From Maridesulfovibrio bastinii DSM 16055 (lineage in GTDB: Bacteria; Desulfobacterota; Desulfovibrionia; Desulfovibrionales; Desulfovibrionaceae): 64,000 bases of DNA. Numbering within the stretch: position 1 is the stretch's first letter; every line of letters starts with the position of its first letter. A program made the position numbers and the translations under genes. The notes beneath the pieces were generated by a model. The model made no database searches. It was not told where the DNA came from and saw only the letters and a list, made by a program, of their open reading frames with translations. Location of the stretch: positions 183,376 through 247,375 of the forward strand of contig NZ_AUCX01000005.1 in the NCBI RefSeq assembly GCF_000429985.1, in the 5' to 3' direction. Below, one piece after another: positions 45,874 through 55,389 of the stretch.

Positions 45874-47715
45874 CTAGATAATTCCATGCAGAGGTCCGCC
45901 GGGAGCTCCTAGAGCATCGACTTTTTTCTCTATTTCCGGGTCCGGTTCAAGCGGCGGAGCGTGATATGTTTTTAATCTGCCATCAATTATTACAGATTTT
46001 CCAGCTTCCCAGTGCTTGGCGTGAGTTGCTGCACCTACACCGTACATATCGGTAGCAGGATCAGACCTTGTAAATGTAACCCACAGGAAATTATCCCAGT
46101 TTTTAGCGGTAAACTCCGCATCATCGGCAACTACGATCATCGGAAAACCTTCGATGCCGTTTATCTCCTTAAGGAAATTACCAAGCTTTTCCAGTCCGGG
46201 GTCCTGAGTATCCCGTTTTTTATCATGCTTGTAACCGTTAATCACCATAATTCCCGGTGCAAAGACTTTAGGGTTACTGAATCCGTCAGGAAGCTTGAAT
46301 CCTTCTGGAATGCTGCTTGAGAGAGTACGTTTTTTTGATCCTGCTGCGGCCCAGATCAATTTTGATCCCTGATTAAGGCTTATGCCGGAGTAATCAAGGG
46401 TATCAATTGTTGTGCGGGTTATAAAATGCAGATCACGGTTCAGGTCTACCCGTTCCAGCATATGGGTGAAAAAGTCAGGTATATTATGGCATGAGAGCCC
46501 TTCCGGGAGGTCTTCCTCAGCTGCGATGAATACATATTTTGAAAGTGAAGTCTGGGTATTGCCCAGCAGGGCAAGGGCGTTTGTAAGCAGTTCCTGCGGC
46601 TGGCGTTCGCTGGCATAAGGAACATAACGCTCACTGCCTATAGCCAGAAGCAGAGGGTGGACTCCTGCTGCATCAACAGCATGGACTTCATGAACACCTG
46701 AGAAAACAGAAGGAACAAGCTCTGAGGTCAGTTCGTGAATAAATTCTCCGAACATAGTATCTTCCTGCGGCGGTCTGCCTACAGTTGTAAAAGGCCAGAC
46801 CGCATTTTCCCGGTGATATACTTTTTCTACTTTGAGAACTGGAAAATCATGTGCAAGGCTGTAGTACCCAAGGTGATCTCCGAAAGGTCCCTCCGGCTTT
46901 TCCTCACTTGAAACTGTTCCGCAGATGCAGAAGTCAGCTTCGGAAAGCAGTGGTAGTCCACCGGGATTTTTGATCATAGGAATACGGTGTCCGCCTATGG
47001 CTCCAGCGAAAAATATTTCTGCAATTCCTTCCGGCAGAGGCATAACCGCGGCCATAGTCATGGCAGGAGGTCCGCCGACAAAAATATTAACTTTGAGCTG
47101 TTCCCCTTTTTTCAGAGCCTGAGCATGGTGGTGACCTATGCCGCGGTGAATCTGATAGTGGAGTCCTACTTCCTGATCAGTGACAAAATTATTTCCGTTG
47201 AGTTGAACCCTGTACATACCGAGGTTTGAATTTCCATAACCGGGATTTTCAGGGCTTTCAGTGTAAACCTGCGGCAGAGTGACATAAGCTCCACCGTCAT
47301 TCGGCCATGAAACAAGTCCCGGAAGGTCAGAAATTTTGCATTCATTTTTGATAACCGGGCCGTCGTTTAGTCTCTTAGGGATAGTGTGCCATGCCGTGCG
47401 TGGTGCGCCGAGGTAGCGCCAAGGCTTTTTAAGAGCCTCCATGGGGCTGAGTTTCAGCTTCATAAGGCGTTCAACAGTTTTAACTGTATCTCTGAAAATA
47501 TAATTAAGTCTTTCTTTTGTTCCGTAAATATTAGCCGCCATCGGGAATTTACAGCCCTTGACGTTGGTAAAGAGCAGGGCAGGGCCTCCGGCATTGAAAA
47601 CCCTTCTTTGAATGGCTCCGGCTTCAATGGCTGCATCTACTTCCGTGTCTATCTCAAGCAGTTCATTTTTTTTCCGCAGAGCTTCGAGGCATTGCGCCGT
47701 ATTTTTATATCCCAT
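45874..47715 (-). CDS. UbiD-family decarboxylase (menaquinone-type)
   Basis: This is a prenylated-flavin-dependent decarboxylase of 613 residues, the length of the long UbiD/MqnL branch. Conserved parts are NLGMYRVQLNGNNFV, GHHHAQALKKGE, the active-site EGPFGDHLGYYS, and HEVHAVDAAGVHPLLLA. Long UbiD homologues are proposed in the futalosine menaquinone pathway, but also in aromatic degradation; the context here does not decide. AAGAGGAT stands before the ATG. It is a single-gene unit. Confidence 0.88.
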   Translation of the reverse strand: MGYKNTAQCLEALRKKNELLEIDTEVDAAIEAGAIQRRVFNAGGPALLFTNVKGCKFPMAANIYGTKERLNYIFRDTVKTVERLMKLKLSPMEALKKPWRYLGAPRTAWHTIPKRLNDGPVIKNECKISDLPGLVSWPNDGGAYVTLPQVYTESPENPGYGNSNLGMYRVQLNGNNFVTDQEVGLHYQIHRGIGHHHAQALKKGEQLKVNIFVGGPPAMTMAAVMPLPEGIAEIFFAGAIGGHRIPMIKNPGGLPLLSEADFCICGTVSSEEKPEGPFGDHLGYYSLAHDFPVLKVEKVYHRENAVWPFTTVGRPPQEDTMFGEFIHELTSELVPSVFSGVHEVHAVDAAGVHPLLLAIGSERYVPYASERQPQELLTNALALLGNTQTSLSKYVFIAAEEDLPEGLSCHNIPDFFTHMLERVDLNRDLHFITRTTIDTLDYSGISLNQGSKLIWAAAGSKKRTLSSSIPEGFKLPDGFSNPKVFAPGIMVINGYKHDKKRDTQDPGLEKLGNFLKEINGIEGFPMIVVADDAEFTAKNWDNFLWVTFTRSDPATDMYGVGAATHAKHWEAGKSVIIDGRLKTYHAPPLEPDPEIEKKVDALGAPGGPLHGII

Positions 47716-47839
47716 GATATCCTCTTGATCAGTGTTTTTTTGAGAATGTATTGATTGTGGCAGAGGTTATCAAGCATTACTGCCAAAATAGGAATTCGGC
47801 TTTAAAAGAATGAGATTCTGGTGGTGGAATAGTCTGTAA

Positions 47840-48496
47840 TCAATGGGCTATTGAAATTATGTTGGATACATAATCCTGTATTTTCATAAGCACTTCCGGT
47901 GAAGGTCTATGAAAAGTAAGCCCCAGTGTGGCCCTGCGGCTGTCTTTAGTTGTTCTTTGAACTTTGCAGGGCATGAGCTCATCCTCACTATCAGTAAAAT
48001 AAGGGCAGTGAACTTTCACTTTGTCACCTATTTCAGGAATTAAGCTGCCTTCTTCAATAAGATAGCTGAGGGCGCATCCGCTGGTACTGAGATCTTCGAT
48101 CATTGCCGTTGAAGTCTGATCTTTGACCGCTATAGTTGCTTCAAGATAACAGTTAACTCTTTGATGCCGCCTGAGATTATAAGTTTCAACCCGTTTCGGA
48201 TAGCGCAGAAAAATAATTTTATCAGGGGAATTGATAAGTTTTACCAGCTCCGTCTTAAATCCGGAAGCCACGCCGTCAAATATATAGCGGATAGTGGCGG
48301 TGTTCCCGGAATACAGATATTCAGTCCAGAGGCTTTTGTCATTTGGATGAACCACCGGATAGCGAAGCATTATGTATTTGCCATGCAGACCACCAAGGAC
48401 AACTGTTGGAGCTTTATCATTTAGTCCTGCAAGTTCAATCGAAACTTTGAGGCCCGGAGTGCTGGCCATTTTTAATTTATATGTCTGGCTAAGCAT
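47840..48496 (-). CDS. PilZ-domain (c-di-GMP receptor-like) protein
   Basis: The 218-residue protein has an N-terminal flagellar-brake-like beta domain (about 1-95) and a C-terminal PilZ domain. The c-di-GMP motifs are RRHQRVNC (RxxxR) and DLSTSG (DxSxxG). This is the YcgR-type layout and points to c-di-GMP control of motility. It overlaps the TPR gene upstream by 8 bp, so both are in one operon. Confidence 0.88.
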   Translation of the reverse strand: MLSQTYKLKMASTPGLKVSIELAGLNDKAPTVVLGGLHGKYIMLRYPVVHPNDKSLWTEYLYSGNTATIRYIFDGVASGFKTELVKLINSPDKIIFLRYPKRVETYNLRRHQRVNCYLEATIAVKDQTSTAMIEDLSTSGCALSYLIEEGSLIPEIGDKVKVHCPYFTDSEDELMPCKVQRTTKDSRRATLGLTFHRPSPEVLMKIQDYVSNIISIAH

Positions 48497-49217
48497 TTTG
48501 CATCCGTTTTTCTATATATGACTTGAATTTTTGTGCCCATTCCATATCGGGCTGAATTTCCAGTGCTTTTTCTATATGCTGCAACGCCATCCCGTTGTTG
48601 CCCATATCATAATGAACTCGGGACAGGTTAAAGTACAGGTTTTCGTCATCACTGTTCAACTCGATTGCCTTGGTATAAAATCGTAGTGCATGGTCGTATA
48701 ACGACTGTTTTCTTAGCGAAATTGCAAAGGTATTAAACTGCTGACGCTGCTCATTCATAAACGTATCATCTTTGTTTATGAGTATTTCTAAAATATTTTC
48801 CAGTTTTTTTCTATTTCCCTTTGCCGAGAGAACTGACCCCATACCAAGATTGGCTCTTGTATTTTCTGGGTCCATTATAAGAGCTTTGGCAAATTCCTTT
48901 TCGGACTCATCAAGGGAGCCGTCTTCATAAAATTGTTCGCCTTTTGATATTTTAGCCTCAAGGGATTTTAAGGCAGGGAATGATTTCTTTTCATAATATC
49001 CGGGTTCAGGAGAGTAGCTGGTTAAAAAATCTTTTTTGGAGAGTTTTATAATAACTCCTGAGGGGATATCGTACTGATTAAGGGGTTGCAGTATAAATTC
49101 ATCCACATCTGTTCGGGTGACATAATAATACGTCTGCGCTTCACCCCGCTTCATAGTGGTTCCGACACCAGTATGAGATTTGGCGCAATAAGAATATATT
49201 CCTAATACGTGATTCAT
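48489..49217 (-). CDS. TPR protein in operon with the PilZ gene
   Basis: The 242-residue cytoplasmic protein has an N-terminal part of unknown fold (about 1-85). At least three tetratricopeptide units follow (about 87-235), such as DHALRFYTKAIELNSDDENLYF and GMALQHIEKALEIQPD. It should mediate protein-protein contacts. The ATG at 49217 lacks a strong ribosome site. Overlap with the PilZ-domain gene suggests the two products work in one c-di-GMP-linked process. Confidence 0.78.
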   Translation of the reverse strand: MNHVLGIYSYCAKSHTGVGTTMKRGEAQTYYYVTRTDVDEFILQPLNQYDIPSGVIIKLSKKDFLTSYSPEPGYYEKKSFPALKSLEAKISKGEQFYEDGSLDESEKEFAKALIMDPENTRANLGMGSVLSAKGNRKKLENILEILINKDDTFMNEQRQQFNTFAISLRKQSLYDHALRFYTKAIELNSDDENLYFNLSRVHYDMGNNGMALQHIEKALEIQPDMEWAQKFKSYIEKRMQNA

Positions 49218-49720
49218 AACCTTACACCGTGAGCCAGTTTTCTAAAAAAGAGAACTTAACTGTTATTCTGAATTTCGGAGTATAATATAAAAAATTATAT
49301 TAATTCCTATTTAATATTTTCCTTAACGAGAAATAATTATCCCCAAAAAAAAGTGTTAGGATATTATACTTTTCACTTTTCGTATTATTAAAAATTTATT
49401 CATAATTATAACTGTCGGTTGGCATTTTGACCATAATTATATTTTTTTATAATAACTGCTCCGGTATGATGCTTGGATATGGGTAATATCGTTGCAATAT
49501 ATTGATTATAAACACTTTTTATAAATATTTTTATTGAATGTATTAAAGTGACATCCGTAATATTTGTTTGGTAGTGTTCTCCGGATATCAAAATGCACGG
49601 TCTGATATATAGTGGTGTTCATTTTTTATACTTTGTATTTCTGCAGGGTTATCAGTTCAACTTGATTTATTGTGTGTAATTATGACCTGCTGTTTAAAAA
49701 TAAGGGGTTTAATTGTTTTG
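49218..49720. other. AT-rich 503-bp intergenic region
   Basis: Divergent promoters must lie here. The DNA is markedly AT-rich with many runs of A or T. No gene, repeat array or structured RNA is apparent; a 61-codon - strand frame within it has no ribosome site or recognisable content. Confidence 0.6.
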
Positions 49721-50167
49721 ATGACAACGTACTCGGGCTTCAGAAAGTTTTTCCATATTTTTATTCTGTTTTTTATTCTCAGTTCATTCAGCGGCTGTGC
49801 CTGGATGAATCCCTTTGGTGATTCCGAAAAGGAATATAATCTGGACAACAAATATCAGATTGATGTGACCATGAAACCCGGTGAGTCACTTATCCTTGAT
49901 ATGCGCAACCCCGGTTCAGGTGGGTACGAGTTTTCAGGAGCCAGTTTTAATCCTGATCTTTTAAATCTGGAGTATTTTCACATCATAAAACCGGAATCAA
50001 ACATGTCAGGTGATTTTGGAAGATGGCGTTTTGTATTTAAAGCAATTAAAATTGGAGATGATGTCATAACTATTAATATAAAACGTCCATTTGAAAAAAT
50101 AAAAGAGTCTTATAAAATAGCTCAGATTAAAATAACCGAAGACGGTGAACCTTTTATTCTCTGGTAA
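49721..50167 (+). CDS. chagasin-like protease inhibitor lipoprotein
   Basis: The 148-residue protein has a membrane signal with lipobox SSFSGC (Cys about residue 26), so it is lipid-anchored in the envelope. The mature part has the loop pattern of chagasin/I42 cysteine-protease inhibitors: NPGSGGYEF (family NPTTGY), GDFGRWRFVFKA, and KRPFEK (family RPW). It could protect against papain-type proteases. The start is uncertain; the ATG at 49721 is preferred for its better signal peptide, while the open frame extends to 49670. Confidence 0.65.
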   Translation: MTTYSGFRKFFHIFILFFILSSFSGCAWMNPFGDSEKEYNLDNKYQIDVTMKPGESLILDMRNPGSGGYEFSGASFNPDLLNLEYFHIIKPESNMSGDFGRWRFVFKAIKIGDDVITINIKRPFEKIKESYKIAQIKITEDGEPFILW

Positions 50168-50202
50168 GTATTGATAACAGTTTGAATTAAAAGCATAAAA
50201 TT

Positions 50203-50240
50203 AAAATCCCGAATTTTTTTTAAAATTCGGGATTTTTTTT
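50203..50240. terminator. intrinsic terminator
   Basis: AAAATCCCGAATTTT pairs with AAAATTCGGGATTTT, with a T run after it. Confidence 0.92.
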
Positions 50241-50346
50241 AAAAATAAACCTAAAGAAATATAATTTATATCCGATATAATATGTCATAAGAGACAGAAG
50301 TATAAGAAATATCCTAATTAGTCAGTGACAGGAAATAATTATAGTT

Positions 50347-51960
50347 ATGCAAGTATCTGGATACTATAATAAAATTCATAGCCCATATAATTATAGACCG
50401 GTCGGCAGTAATGCTGATTCTTCCGGGTCTTACAGCCGTTCCTCAAAGAGTTCCGACCAGATAGATATTTCTGAAGCTGCTATGCTTATGTACGAAAATG
50501 AGAAAGCAGCTAATTCCCAATCCCAGCAGGGCGTTCAAGACGAAAACTCCTCATCAAAGGTCATAAGCACCTTGGAAACCAAAGATGGCGGTAAAATTGT
50601 CATTGAGAAAATCGCCGACAATGGCGAAGGAAGCGGACTTAAAATGTCTGTTTACGATAACAAGGGGGAATTGCAGTCTGAATCTGAGCTGGCAGATGAT
50701 ATGATTATCAAGCAGAATGATAAAGGTGAAGTCAGCATTGAACATTACACCCTTGGCAGTGAAACCTCCGGGGACGATATTATTCTTGCCGTAAGTGGAA
50801 ATCAGGTGGACGGCGGTGCCGGAGATGACACCATCGTTGATCTTTATGCTGTTTCCGGTCTGCCTAAATCAACAAGGCACGGTTTTGATGCTGATGGAAT
50901 GCCCAAAAAAGAAGAGCTGTATGATATCACTGGAGGAGACGGGGACGATCATATTATTCTCGCAGGTGATAACATTACCAGCCGTGTCAACACTGGAAGA
51001 GGCAAAGATAAGATTGATGCCTTAGGTTCCATGAGCAGTTCCTCTTTTATTGATGCCGGAATTGGAAATGATGAAATTAATTTATCCAAGGATAGTACTC
51101 TCTCGGCTGATCTTGGTGACGGTAATGACAAGATTAAATCTGTAGCAAGCGCTCTTCGTGGTAATATCGATACCGGAGAAGGTAATGATAGTGTGGAAGC
51201 CTCGTCATTTGATGGCTCCCTTGTCATGGGTGGCGGCGAGGATGAAATTAATGTTAAAGGGAGTGCTTCAGGAAAATTTGATACCGGCCGTGGTAATGAT
51301 AAAATTCTGGTTGAAGGTTTACTCAGCACTGGTGAGCCTGAAAATGGCAAAACTATAGAAACTGGTTCAGGAGACGATTATATTAAAGCCGGAGTGATTA
51401 ATTCCGGATACATCATGACCGGGCGTGGGGATGATGAACTTCGTGCTGATAAAATAACTGGTGGCGAAATTTTTACAGGTGCCGGAAAAGATTATGTGCA
51501 GTCCAATGAAATAACTGATGGAGAGCTTTTTACCGGTGCTGACGAAGATAATGTCATGGTTCTTGGAGAGTACTCCGGGAAGTATATGAGCACAGGTCGT
51601 GGTGACGATATAGTTCAGGCCGGAAAGTTGAGCAGTGGAAACGTTGTGACCTCATACGGTGAAGATATAGTTAAATCCTATGGTGATATTTCTGCCAAGG
51701 TTGAGACCGGTGATGAGCTCGATAAAGTTTATGCCAATGGCGAAGTTGATAAAGATAATTTCAATACCGGAGAGGGTGAAGATATTTTTGACGTAGAAGG
51801 CTTCCGCTCATCTAAGCAAGATAAGAAAAAGGAAGAAGAGGATGAGGAGGAGAGGAAGAAGAAAGTTATGAGTATGTTCAAGACCGGTCAGGATGTTTAC
51901 AGAAAAAATTCTCTTGGAGCTGCAGATAGCGGTATTCGTGAATGGAGCATATATCTTTAA
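50347..51960 (+). CDS. RTX-like calcium-binding repeat protein without visible signal
   Basis: The 537-residue protein has a Ser-rich N-terminus with DQIDISEAAMLM, then a non-repeat domain (about 65-140). About 16 repeats follow (about 155-485) of the form G-x-G-x-D-x-(I/V), such as TGRGNDKI, TGSGDDYI and TGRGDDEL. Spacing is mostly near 20 residues. This resembles the calcium-binding nonapeptide fold but with a longer period, so a beta-helix is likely. A highly charged segment (KKKEEEDEEERKKK) and a short tail follow. There is no signal peptide and no obvious type I secretion tail. The function is unknown. A terminator follows. Confidence 0.7.
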   Translation: MQVSGYYNKIHSPYNYRPVGSNADSSGSYSRSSKSSDQIDISEAAMLMYENEKAANSQSQQGVQDENSSSKVISTLETKDGGKIVIEKIADNGEGSGLKMSVYDNKGELQSESELADDMIIKQNDKGEVSIEHYTLGSETSGDDIILAVSGNQVDGGAGDDTIVDLYAVSGLPKSTRHGFDADGMPKKEELYDITGGDGDDHIILAGDNITSRVNTGRGKDKIDALGSMSSSSFIDAGIGNDEINLSKDSTLSADLGDGNDKIKSVASALRGNIDTGEGNDSVEASSFDGSLVMGGGEDEINVKGSASGKFDTGRGNDKILVEGLLSTGEPENGKTIETGSGDDYIKAGVINSGYIMTGRGDDELRADKITGGEIFTGAGKDYVQSNEITDGELFTGADEDNVMVLGEYSGKYMSTGRGDDIVQAGKLSSGNVVTSYGEDIVKSYGDISAKVETGDELDKVYANGEVDKDNFNTGEGEDIFDVEGFRSSKQDKKKEEEDEEERKKKVMSMFKTGQDVYRKNSLGAADSGIREWSIYL

Positions 51961-51991
51961 CATATCTCCACAGCTAACTAAATTTTCTATT

Positions 51992-52035
51992 AAATAAGGC
52001 CGGGGGTTAATGTCACCACCGGCCTTATTTAATTT
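51992..52035. terminator. intrinsic terminator
   Basis: AAATAAGGCCGG pairs with CCGGCCTTATTT. It serves the RTX-like gene and perhaps the convergent radical SAM gene. Confidence 0.85.
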
Positions 52036-52049
52036 ATATTATATTTGTA

Positions 52050-54566
52050 TTATTCAAATTTCTGCTGAGTTTTTACAAGCCTGAAATCAAGCAGACTGGA
52101 ACCGGGGCAGACCGCATCCATAAATTTTATGGGATTGAAATAAAGTTCACTCCAGTCAAACATAATTTTCACCGTGAGATCCCCATCGAAACTGATTGAG
52201 CGGACTGTTTTTCTAATATCAACGATTTTGGTTCCTTTTTTCGTTTTCCGCTCTACCGGGAAAGTCTCTTTCCCCAGAAAATCATGCCAGTTTTCCATCC
52301 ACTTTCTGACTGTTTCATTGTCGTTGAAATAAGTCATCGTATATTCTTCAACCTGAGGTTGGGGATGTTTCCTTGAAAGGGTTAAAGTATCCGCTTTGAC
52401 TATATTCAAGCCTATGGGCATCTGACTGTTGAGTCTTTTTATGAGTTCATCAGCGTCTATTGCTGTGCGCAGCATAATATTAAGCCATTCACAGCTGCTT
52501 TCAACGCCTACAGGCAGAGCCTTGCCGAATGAGATTCTAGGCATGGGATGAAAACCTTCAGAAAATGAAAGTGGAAGCTCCGCTCTGCGCATAGCTCTTT
52601 CGAGCACGGACTGGAGATCAAGCTGACTCAGGTAGGCAGTTGGCCCCATCTTTTCAAACCATAATCTGAAATGGGAACCTTTAAGTCCAAGCTCCGGTTT
52701 TTCAGCAGGGATAAATTCAGGCACATTTTCATCTGCCTGATCTCTGGTTTTGAAAACCATTCTGGGGCGGATGTCTTTTTCTTCAGCCTGTTTTTCAAGC
52801 AGCGAGTGGCGCCCTTTAAACTGACATATTCCACAGTTGCGGCATGTGTCATAGCGACAGTCGGGGGTGACTTTTTCCTCAAGGCTCCGTCTGCGTTCGG
52901 TCAGCAGAAATTTTTTGCTGACTCCGCAGGAGAGATGATCCCAGGGAAGCCTTTCATCATGACTTCTTTCTCTTTGGAATTCTTCCGCTGTAAGACCGAA
53001 TTCATCCATTGCCTGTATGTAAGGTTTCAGATCAAGATGGTCTTTCCAACTGGAAAAAATGGCACCTTTTTTATAGGCGGATTCAAGAACATTACCAAGT
53101 CTGCGGTCACCTCTTGAAAATATACCTTCAAGAAAACTCATCTGTGGCTGATGGAATTTCAGCTGTAATCTTTTATTCGGTTTGAAAATGCTTCTCAGAT
53201 AATCAAGACGTTCACTTATTTCATCAATTGTAATCTGCCTGTCCCACTGAAAAGGTGTGTGAGATTTTGGTACAAACGGTGATACTGCGGCAGTTATGTT
53301 CAGACGTTTTACGCTTTTGCCCGCAACATCTCTTACTTTGAGGCAGAGATCCAGAATTGCGTCTAAATCTTCAAAAGTTTCTGTGGGCAGACCTATCATA
53401 AAATAGAGCTTAACCGACTGCCAGCCATTATTGAAAAGTTTTAGAACATGGTCGAGAATTTCAGGTTCGGTAATTCCCTTGTTTATAACATCCCTCATCC
53501 TCTGGCTTCCAGCCTCGGGAGCAAGCGTTGCTCCGGTTCGCCTGATGGAGGAAATTCTTTTCATTATATGGTCGGAAATGGAACCGACTCTGAGGGAGGG
53601 CAGCGAAATAGAAACCTGTTCAGCCGCACAGTGGTCAAAACTTGTGGCAAACAGTCCGTCAAGAGCGGAGTAGTCTCCTGTGGAAAGGGATAGAAAGGAT
53701 GTCTCTTCGTACCCGGTTTCTTTTAAACCGTTCATGAGAATATTGTGCAGCTTTTCAGGGGTTCGCTCTCTGACCGGGCGATAAATAATTCCAGCCTGAC
53801 AAAAGCGGCATCCTCTGGTGCAGCCTCTAGCAATTTCGAGGGTAAGACGGTCATGCACAGCCTGTCCGAATGAAAGAACCTGTCCCTGAGGAAAAGGAAT
53901 TGGATTGAGATCATCCACGACTGCTTTTTCTATAAGTGTGTCATCAGGATTCTCAGGATCAAAAAAAGCAGGAATATAAAGTCCCGGAAGCTTTGACAGA
54001 GCTTTAAGTGTAGCCTGTCTGTCCAGCCCTTTTTCTTTACAGTCGGCTACTGTCTCCAACACTCTTATAATTGATTCTTCACCGTCACCAAGCATCATGG
54101 CATCAAGAAAATCTGCCATGGGTTCCGCATTGAAGCAGGCCCCGCCGCCGGCTATGACCAGCGGAAATTCTTCACCACGGTCTGCCGATCTAAGGGGGAT
54201 GCCGGAAAGTTCGAGCATGTAGAGCACATTGGTGTAGCATAGCTCATGAGTCATGCTTACACCGATGACATCCACATCTTTGAGCGGGGTATCACTTTCC
54301 ATTGTGGCAAGAAGTTCACCATGCTCTTTTAAAATTGCGGCAGTTTCTTCACAGGGAACGTATCCGCGTTCACCGTAGAAATCCGGATGACGGTTTACAA
54401 TGTCATAAAGTATTTTTTGTCCCAGATAGGACATTCCCACTTCATAGAGATCTGGAAAACAAAGCGCAATATGCGCTCTGACTTTGCTGATATCCTTGTG
54501 GACAGTGCCCCATTCGGAACCCAGATAGCGAGTGGGACGTGGAAGTAGAGGAAGTAATCTTTTCAA
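52050..54566 (-). CDS. TIGR03960-type radical SAM protein fused to DUF2344
   Basis: The 838-residue protein has a B12-binding-like N-terminal domain and a radical SAM core with cluster motif CTRGCRFCQAG (C249, C253, C256). An extra Cys group follows near residue 590 (CRYDTCRNCGICQ). The C-terminal ~190 residues match the DUF2344/TIGR03936 region (LSQLDLQSVLERAMRRAELP). This fusion is widespread in anaerobes, and its reaction is not established. The start is a TTG with a GGA-type ribosome site; no upstream ATG fits the family start PTRYLGSEW. Confidence 0.9.
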   Translation of the reverse strand: MKRLLPLLPRPTRYLGSEWGTVHKDISKVRAHIALCFPDLYEVGMSYLGQKILYDIVNRHPDFYGERGYVPCEETAAILKEHGELLATMESDTPLKDVDVIGVSMTHELCYTNVLYMLELSGIPLRSADRGEEFPLVIAGGGACFNAEPMADFLDAMMLGDGEESIIRVLETVADCKEKGLDRQATLKALSKLPGLYIPAFFDPENPDDTLIEKAVVDDLNPIPFPQGQVLSFGQAVHDRLTLEIARGCTRGCRFCQAGIIYRPVRERTPEKLHNILMNGLKETGYEETSFLSLSTGDYSALDGLFATSFDHCAAEQVSISLPSLRVGSISDHIMKRISSIRRTGATLAPEAGSQRMRDVINKGITEPEILDHVLKLFNNGWQSVKLYFMIGLPTETFEDLDAILDLCLKVRDVAGKSVKRLNITAAVSPFVPKSHTPFQWDRQITIDEISERLDYLRSIFKPNKRLQLKFHQPQMSFLEGIFSRGDRRLGNVLESAYKKGAIFSSWKDHLDLKPYIQAMDEFGLTAEEFQRERSHDERLPWDHLSCGVSKKFLLTERRRSLEEKVTPDCRYDTCRNCGICQFKGRHSLLEKQAEEKDIRPRMVFKTRDQADENVPEFIPAEKPELGLKGSHFRLWFEKMGPTAYLSQLDLQSVLERAMRRAELPLSFSEGFHPMPRISFGKALPVGVESSCEWLNIMLRTAIDADELIKRLNSQMPIGLNIVKADTLTLSRKHPQPQVEEYTMTYFNDNETVRKWMENWHDFLGKETFPVERKTKKGTKIVDIRKTVRSISFDGDLTVKIMFDWSELYFNPIKFMDAVCPGSSLLDFRLVKTQQKFE

Positions 54567-54674
54567 ATTGTCATCCGTAAAACTAAATTTGGTAATATAA
54601 GAAATAAGAGGCGGAAAAAACAGGAAACGCCTATTCCCTGTTTTTACCGCCTGTATCAGTTTCAGTAAAGAATC

Positions 54675-55013
54675 TTATTTAATCAGGTTGGAGATGTCTC
54701 CACCAAGTCCGCCGCCCATTCCGCCGAGACCGCCGGAGGTTGAGAGGGTCAGGTTGCTGGAAGCTTCAAGGTATTTGGTTTCAATCTCTTCAGGGCAGTT
54801 TTTGTATTCATATATAATATGTCTGCCATCGATTTCACCGTCAATATCGTTGTCGAACGGATAACCGAAGGGAAGGATCATCATTTGAACACCCTGCTGT
54901 GAAGGTACGGTCTGGAGAATAGCCGGATCAACAATCTTGCTGTTTTCTGCATCCCACTTGCCGATAACCATGTCTCCGTTGATGAGCTTGAAAAGTTTTA
55001 TTTCTTTAGCCAT
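54675..55013 (-). CDS. small LSm-like hypothetical protein
   Basis: The 112-residue protein starts MAKEIKLFKLINGDMVIGKW, which looks like the first strands of an LSm/Hfq-type barrel. It ends in a Gly-rich tail (GGLGGMGGGLGG). The ATG has AAGGAG upstream; the frame extends ten codons further without support. RNA or protein binding is possible. I do not recognise a characterised family. It is a single-gene unit upstream of the radical SAM gene on the same strand. Confidence 0.6.
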   Translation of the reverse strand: MAKEIKLFKLINGDMVIGKWDAENSKIVDPAILQTVPSQQGVQMMILPFGYPFDNDIDGEIDGRHIIYEYKNCPEEIETKYLEASSNLTLSTSGGLGGMGGGLGGDISNLIK

Positions 55014-55389
55014 TAGAAACTCCTTGAATTCAACACTGATCAAAATCAGCGCATTGTTTTATTTCGTTGTTAATGCAGCTTTTTTATCACACTCTGCGAG
55101 CATGAAAAAAAATCCCGGACAGGCCGAGCCTTTCCGGTTTTATTTTAGCAGGGCTGCTACGCTCTCTTGGTTATATGTAGTTAGTTACCTCGATTGCATG
55201 TGTCAAGATGGCTGGTTTAAAATCAACCGAACGCAAAACGGTTTCCTGATGAATGGAAATCTCAAAAAAAGTATTGCTGACGGATAGTTAAAGAAAATTT
55301 TTCTGTCTGACTTCATTATATGAATGAAGTCCCGGCCAGATCTGACCGGGACTTCACGGGGGAGGAGTGATGCACTTCGTATGAGTGAT
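55014..55389. other. 376-bp intergenic region
   Basis: Contains the promoter region of the LSm-like gene and a hairpin (TGAAGTCCCGG at 55325-55335 with CCGGGACTTCA at 55346-55356) just beyond the acs stop, probably the acs terminator or mRNA end. A 116-codon frame on the + strand runs antisense to the LSm-like gene and is not convincing. Confidence 0.6.

Noticed and set aside
49406..49591. 61-codon - strand frame in the AT-rich gap
   Set aside because: Low complexity, no ribosome site, no recognised content.
54937..55287. 116-codon + strand frame
   Set aside because: It runs antisense to the LSm-like gene start and continues into intergenic DNA; no ribosome site or family match.
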